Source: Acidobacteriota bacterium (lineage in GTDB: Bacteria; Acidobacteriota; Polarisedimenticolia; Gp22-AA2). From it: a stretch of 8,881 nucleotides of DNA. The DNA lies in the NCBI GenBank assembly GCA_016177515.1, contig JACOUZ010000002.1, positions 1 to 8,881 of the forward strand, read 5' to 3'. Within the stretch, counting starts at the first letter, position 1, and each line of letters begins with the position of its first letter. Positions 6,307 to 8,881 of this stretch are shown here, one piece after another. A program made the translations under genes and the position numbers. The notes beneath the pieces were generated by a model. That model worked only from the letters and a program-made list of their open reading frames with translations, was not told the origin of the DNA and did not search any database.

Positions 6307-8403
6307 TCAGAAGGAAATGTCCACGCCGCCGGTGACGCGCGACGTGGCGCCGGAATCGGACAGGGACGGGTCGTCGAGGGAGTCGTACTGCAGCCCCTGG
6401 TAGGCCATCAGAACCCTCCAGCGGGAGTTCGCCATGGCCACCCAGGGCAGATCCTGGTAGACGGCGAAATCCAGGCGGCGATAGTCGAGCGAACCGTTTC
6501 CTGCTCCGGCCGCTACCTCCGTTTCGCCGGTCACCCTCCTGTAGCCGATGCGCACCTCCGTCTCCGTCGGCTCGAACTGCGCCCGGAGCGAGGTCAGGTA
6601 GTAGCGCGCCTCGCCCGCTCTCACCCCCTGGAACGGCGACTCCTGGATGTACGGGCTCAGCCGCCCCTCCACCCGGCCGAGACTGCCGGCCAGGCTGCCA
6701 CGCACCACACCGAAGCCGCGCCCGACCTCGATTCCCATCTCGTGACGGCCGGCGGCGGCGTCGGCGAGGACGGGCACTCCGTCGTCCTGGAACGCGGGCG
6801 GTGCCGTCCGGTCGCCGGCCATCTCCTGGAACGGCCTGTACGACAGAGTCGCGACGAACTGCAGCCTGTTTTCCGGACGGCGCTCCACCCCTATCTCCCA
6901 GCCGAAGCGCCGCGGGTCCGGCGACCCGTCCTGCTCCCCGGGGGCCGCGCCTCCCGGTGCAGCCTGCAGCCAGTCTTCGAAGCGATAGACGAGAGCCGAG
7001 CGCACGAGGAGGTCGCCCGCGGACGACAGGGCGCAGGTCAGGCCCACGCGCGGCACAAAATAGGAGATTCCCGCCGCCCAATCGTTGTGATACCCGAGGC
7101 CGTAATGCACGACGGAGCGCTCCGCCACGCGCCAGTCATCCTGTCCGGAGAGGCTCACGGCGCTCCCCTGCCCCCCCGTCTCGAGGGGCACCGGGCCGGC
7201 GTCGAAGCTCGACAGGAGCGCGCCGCCGTCTCCAAGTTCATAGCGGTACGAGTGGACGCGCACGGCGAGGCCGACGACGTGGGCATCCGCCCGGAATGCC
7301 AGTCCCGCGATCGCGCCTAGCGAGCGGTCGACCTGGCCGTTCCGATCGGGGCCGCCCGCGGTAAGGGCAAGCCGCGGCCCCTGCGAGCCGGGTGGCTGCC
7401 GGACACCCGCCTCGAGGTAGGAAGCGCCGACGTGCAGCTGTATCTCGCTCCCCAACCGCCGGTCCCAGCGGGTCCGCACGCCGGCCGTCTTCTGCTCCTG
7501 GTCGACTTCGTCCGGCGCCAGGCCAGCAGCGAGCAGGTACCGGCTCGTGCCGTAGCGCATCTCGGCCTGCAGGCCGTCGCCCGGACCGAGCCGGTAGTCG
7601 AGACCAATCCCCAGCCCGGAGGATCGGCGCCCGCGACGAAGGTCGCTGCCGGGATCGAGGGCCGTCGTCGTGCGTCCCGTCCGGCCGTCGAACCGCCAGG
7701 AACCCTGCCCGCCGACCGGTCCCCTCAGCGACAGCCGCGTCGAGCGCCCCGAGGAATCGCCCGGCCCCGAAGCCTCGCCGCCCAGCAGACTCCCCCCGCT
7801 CAGGTGCTGCCCGAATTCTCCATCGATGGGCAGGCGCGTCCAGAACGCCGCGCGGCGCTCCCCGGCGGGTGGCGCCTCTGGACGCTCCTCGGTCGGCCCG
7901 TCCAGGTCGATCGCGCGATCGCGCAATATGTTCCCGTCCGGCTGCCGCAGGATCCAGTCGAGGCCACCACCCCGCCCTTCGCCTCCCCCCGGCTCCCCGG
8001 CGGGCACGCCATCCACCGGCCGCATGGTGATCTCGACCCGGCTTCGCACCAGCAGGTGCACTTCGGTCAGAGAAACCTCGTATCCGGGCTTGAAGGCGGC
8101 GATGCGGTATCTCCCGGCCGGCAGGAGGGCGGAGAACGAGCCGTCGGCGGCGCTTCGGGTCACGCGGCCGCCGCCGTCACTGGCCGCGGGCGTGCCGCGC
8201 AGGTTCGCCTCTTTCTCGGCCGAAAGCCGCGGGCGACCCACCGGCATGAGGAAGAGGGTCGCGTCGCCGACGCCGCCTCCCTGCCCATCGACGAGATGTC
8301 CCGCGAGCGGCCTCTCCTGGCCGAACGCGGGTGTCGAGACCCCCCCGAGGAAGGTCAGCAGGCCGGCGATCGCGAGGCACGCTTTGACGGTACGGTTCCT
8401 CAT
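6307..8403 (-). CDS. Outer-membrane beta-barrel protein with carboxypeptidase-regulatory-like domain, no visible plug
   Basis: Probable outer-membrane protein of 698 residues. Residues 1-28 are a signal peptide (basic MRNRTVK, hydrophobic core, AFG before QE). Residues 31-128 look like a carboxypeptidase-regulatory-like beta-sandwich (SAADGSFSALLPAGRYRIAAFKPGYE). A Gly-rich linker at 132-147 and a distinctive segment LDWILRQPDGNILRD at 148-162 follow. From about 185 to the end there are alternating polar and hydrophobic strands typical of a barrel, ending GGVDISF with a terminal Phe as in BAM-recognised barrels. I see no TonB plug between the sandwich and the barrel, so it differs from the receptor at 1-1750. 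The frame stays open upstream to ATG 8643, but those 80 extra residues are Arg/Pro-rich and would bury the signal peptide, so ATG 8403 is preferred. Its ribosome site (AGGGAG) is close to the start. It lies 15 nt before the kinase gene, so it probably shares an operon with it. Function is unknown; a sensor partner, a porin or a divergent receptor are options. Confidence 0.
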   Translation of the reverse strand: MRNRTVKACLAIAGLLTFLGGVSTPAFGQERPLAGHLVDGQGGGVGDATLFLMPVGRPRLSAEKEANLRGTPAASDGGGRVTRSAADGSFSALLPAGRYRIAAFKPGYEVSLTEVHLLVRSRVEITMRPVDGVPAGEPGGGEGRGGGLDWILRQPDGNILRDRAIDLDGPTEERPEAPPAGERRAAFWTRLPIDGEFGQHLSGGSLLGGEASGPGDSSGRSTRLSLRGPVGGQGSWRFDGRTGRTTTALDPGSDLRRGRRSSGLGIGLDYRLGPGDGLQAEMRYGTSRYLLAAGLAPDEVDQEQKTAGVRTRWDRRLGSEIQLHVGASYLEAGVRQPPGSQGPRLALTAGGPDRNGQVDRSLGAIAGLAFRADAHVVGLAVRVHSYRYELGDGGALLSSFDAGPVPLETGGQGSAVSLSGQDDWRVAERSVVHYGLGYHNDWAAGISYFVPRVGLTCALSSAGDLLVRSALVYRFEDWLQAAPGGAAPGEQDGSPDPRRFGWEIGVERRPENRLQFVATLSYRPFQEMAGDRTAPPAFQDDGVPVLADAAAGRHEMGIEVGRGFGVVRGSLAGSLGRVEGRLSPYIQESPFQGVRAGEARYYLTSLRAQFEPTETEVRIGYRRVTGETEVAAGAGNGSLDYRRLDFAVYQDLPWVAMANSRWRVLMAYQGLQYDSLDDPSLSDSGATSRVTGGVDISF

Positions 8404-8468
8404 TGGCTCCCTGACAGAATCCGGATGGAATGAGCCAGCGGGAAAGCGCGTGCGCGAGCGAAACGGGC

Positions 8469-8501
8469 GATATAGTTGCCGATGGCGCCTCCCCAAGTCA
8501 A
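8469..8501 (-). promoter_or_regulatory. Weak promoter candidate for the barrel-kinase-regulator operon
   Basis: On the minus strand a TATATC (8474-8469) stands 16 nt after TTGGGG (8496-8491). A better -35-like TTGACT (8501-8496) overlaps it, but at an overlong 21-nt spacing. It is the only AT-rich patch in this gap and sits about 65 nt before ATG 8403. No sigma-54 signature is present. Confidence 0.
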
Positions 8502-8569
8502 ACCGCGCCGGGGGACCTCCAGCGCGGCGGGGAGGCCCTGCTTCCGCTTGCGGGACACGCCTCCGCGCG

Positions 8570-8603
8570 CCCGGATGAGCCGGCACGCCCGGGCTCATCC
8601 GGG
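8570..8603. repeat. Perfect 12-bp inverted repeat between the two barrel genes
   Basis: CCCGGATGAGCC (8570-8581) and GGCTCATCCGGG (8592-8603) are exact reverse complements around a 10-base centre. GCGCG before the left arm can also pair with CGCGC after the right arm across a 3-base bulge. It lies about 67 nt after the stop of the upstream gene. It could be a terminator hairpin, although no T-run follows on either strand, or a binding site for a dimeric regulator, or a copy of a dispersed palindrome. The rest of the 8404-8670 gap holds nothing else I can support apart from the weak promoter. Confidence 0.
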
Positions 8604-8670
8604 CGGCGCGCAGGCGCGCCCCGCCAGCAAAGCGGGTCCGCACCGACGTCTGATGATCCTCGGCCGCGGG

Positions 8671-8881
8671 TCAGAAGGCGGCGGTGACGCCGAGACGGTA
8701 GCGCACGCGCGACCAGCCCTCTTCGGCGCCGGAAGAGCGCACGTCGATGTCGAGGCTGTCCATCTCGCCCGGCGCAAGGACCATGGTGTCCATGTGGGCG
8801 AAGGGGTGCGCGGCGGACGATGCGTCGGCGCTCACGGTGGCCAGCTCGCCCCGCAGGGCGACTTCAACCTGAAGCCGGCCC
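8671..8881 (-). CDS. C-terminal end of a probable outer-membrane beta-barrel protein (partial)
   Basis: The open frame enters from beyond the window and stops at TGA 8673-8671, leaving 69 codons. The last residues (LDIDVRSS, a turn rich in Gly and Glu, then WSRVRYRLGVTAAF) look like a beta-hairpin with alternating hydrophobic residues and a terminal Phe, as in outer-membrane barrels. No domain can be named from so short a piece, and a soluble beta-rich protein is possible. The 267-nt gap and the inverted repeat after it suggest, but do not prove, that it ends its own transcription unit. Confidence 0.
   Translation of the reverse strand, partial: GRLQVEVALRGELATVSADASSAAHPFAHMDTMVLAPGEMDSLDIDVRSSGAEEGWSRVRYRLGVTAAF

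Noticed and set aside
5380..7320. A 646-codon plus-strand open frame antisense to the kinase and barrel genes.
   Set aside because: It is rich in Arg, Gly, Pro and Glu without any domain, spans the junction of two real minus-strand genes, and reflects the scarcity of stop codons in very GC-rich DNA.
7908..7921. A 14-bp perfect palindrome, CGATCGCGCGATCG, within the barrel gene.
   Set aside because: It lies in coding sequence, encodes ordinary residues, and such CG-rich palindromes arise easily at this base composition.
8404..8643. An 80-residue N-terminal extension of the barrel protein to ATG 8643.
   Set aside because: The extra residues are Arg/Pro/Gly-rich, overlap the inverted repeat and promoter region, and would place a good signal peptide in the interior.

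Overview
The window comes from a GC-rich bacterium with an outer membrane. All five genes I can support lie on the minus strand, so transcription runs from position 8881 towards 1. The Oar-like TonB-dependent receptor with an N-terminal carboxypeptidase-regulatory-like domain, the large PDZ/GAF/PAS histidine kinase and the NtrC-type regulator together look most like Acidobacteriota or a neighbouring phylum. This is a judgement from protein style, not a phylogenetic result.

Layout in the direction of transcription: (i) 8881-8671, the last 69 codons of a gene whose end looks like the final strands of an outer-membrane beta-barrel. (ii) 8670-8404, an intergenic stretch with a 12-bp perfect inverted repeat and a weak promoter candidate. 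(iii) 8403-6307, a 698-residue secreted protein with a signal peptide, a carboxypeptidase-regulatory-like domain and an outer-membrane barrel ending in Phe, but no visible TonB plug. (iv) 6291-3481, a 936-residue membrane histidine kinase with a periplasmic PDZ-like domain, about ten membrane segments, GAF, PAS, HisKA and HATPase domains. (v) 3484-2054, a 476-residue sigma-54-activating response regulator whose start overlaps the kinase stop as ATGA. (vi) 2053-1751, an intergenic stretch with a probable terminator, two sigma-70-like promoters and a leader hairpin. (vii) 1750-1, the first 583 codons of a TonB-dependent receptor that runs off the window.

Genes iii, iv and v have the spacing of one operon (15 nt, then a 4-nt overlap). 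A plausible reading is an envelope-sensing unit: an outer-membrane barrel, a kinase with a periplasmic sensor, and a sigma-54 activator as output. The receptor has its own promoters, and its regulation by the two-component pair is unproven. I found no convincing sigma-54 (-24/-12) promoter in either large intergenic gap, so the regulator's targets are probably elsewhere.

Two things stand out. The receptor's barrel region carries a dense array of about ten EF-hand-like or thrombospondin-type-3-like Asp/Asn loops, which probably bind calcium at the cell surface. The second is the link between an outer-membrane barrel and a kinase with a periplasmic PDZ domain. I saw no tRNA, rRNA, CRISPR array, insertion sequence or phage gene.
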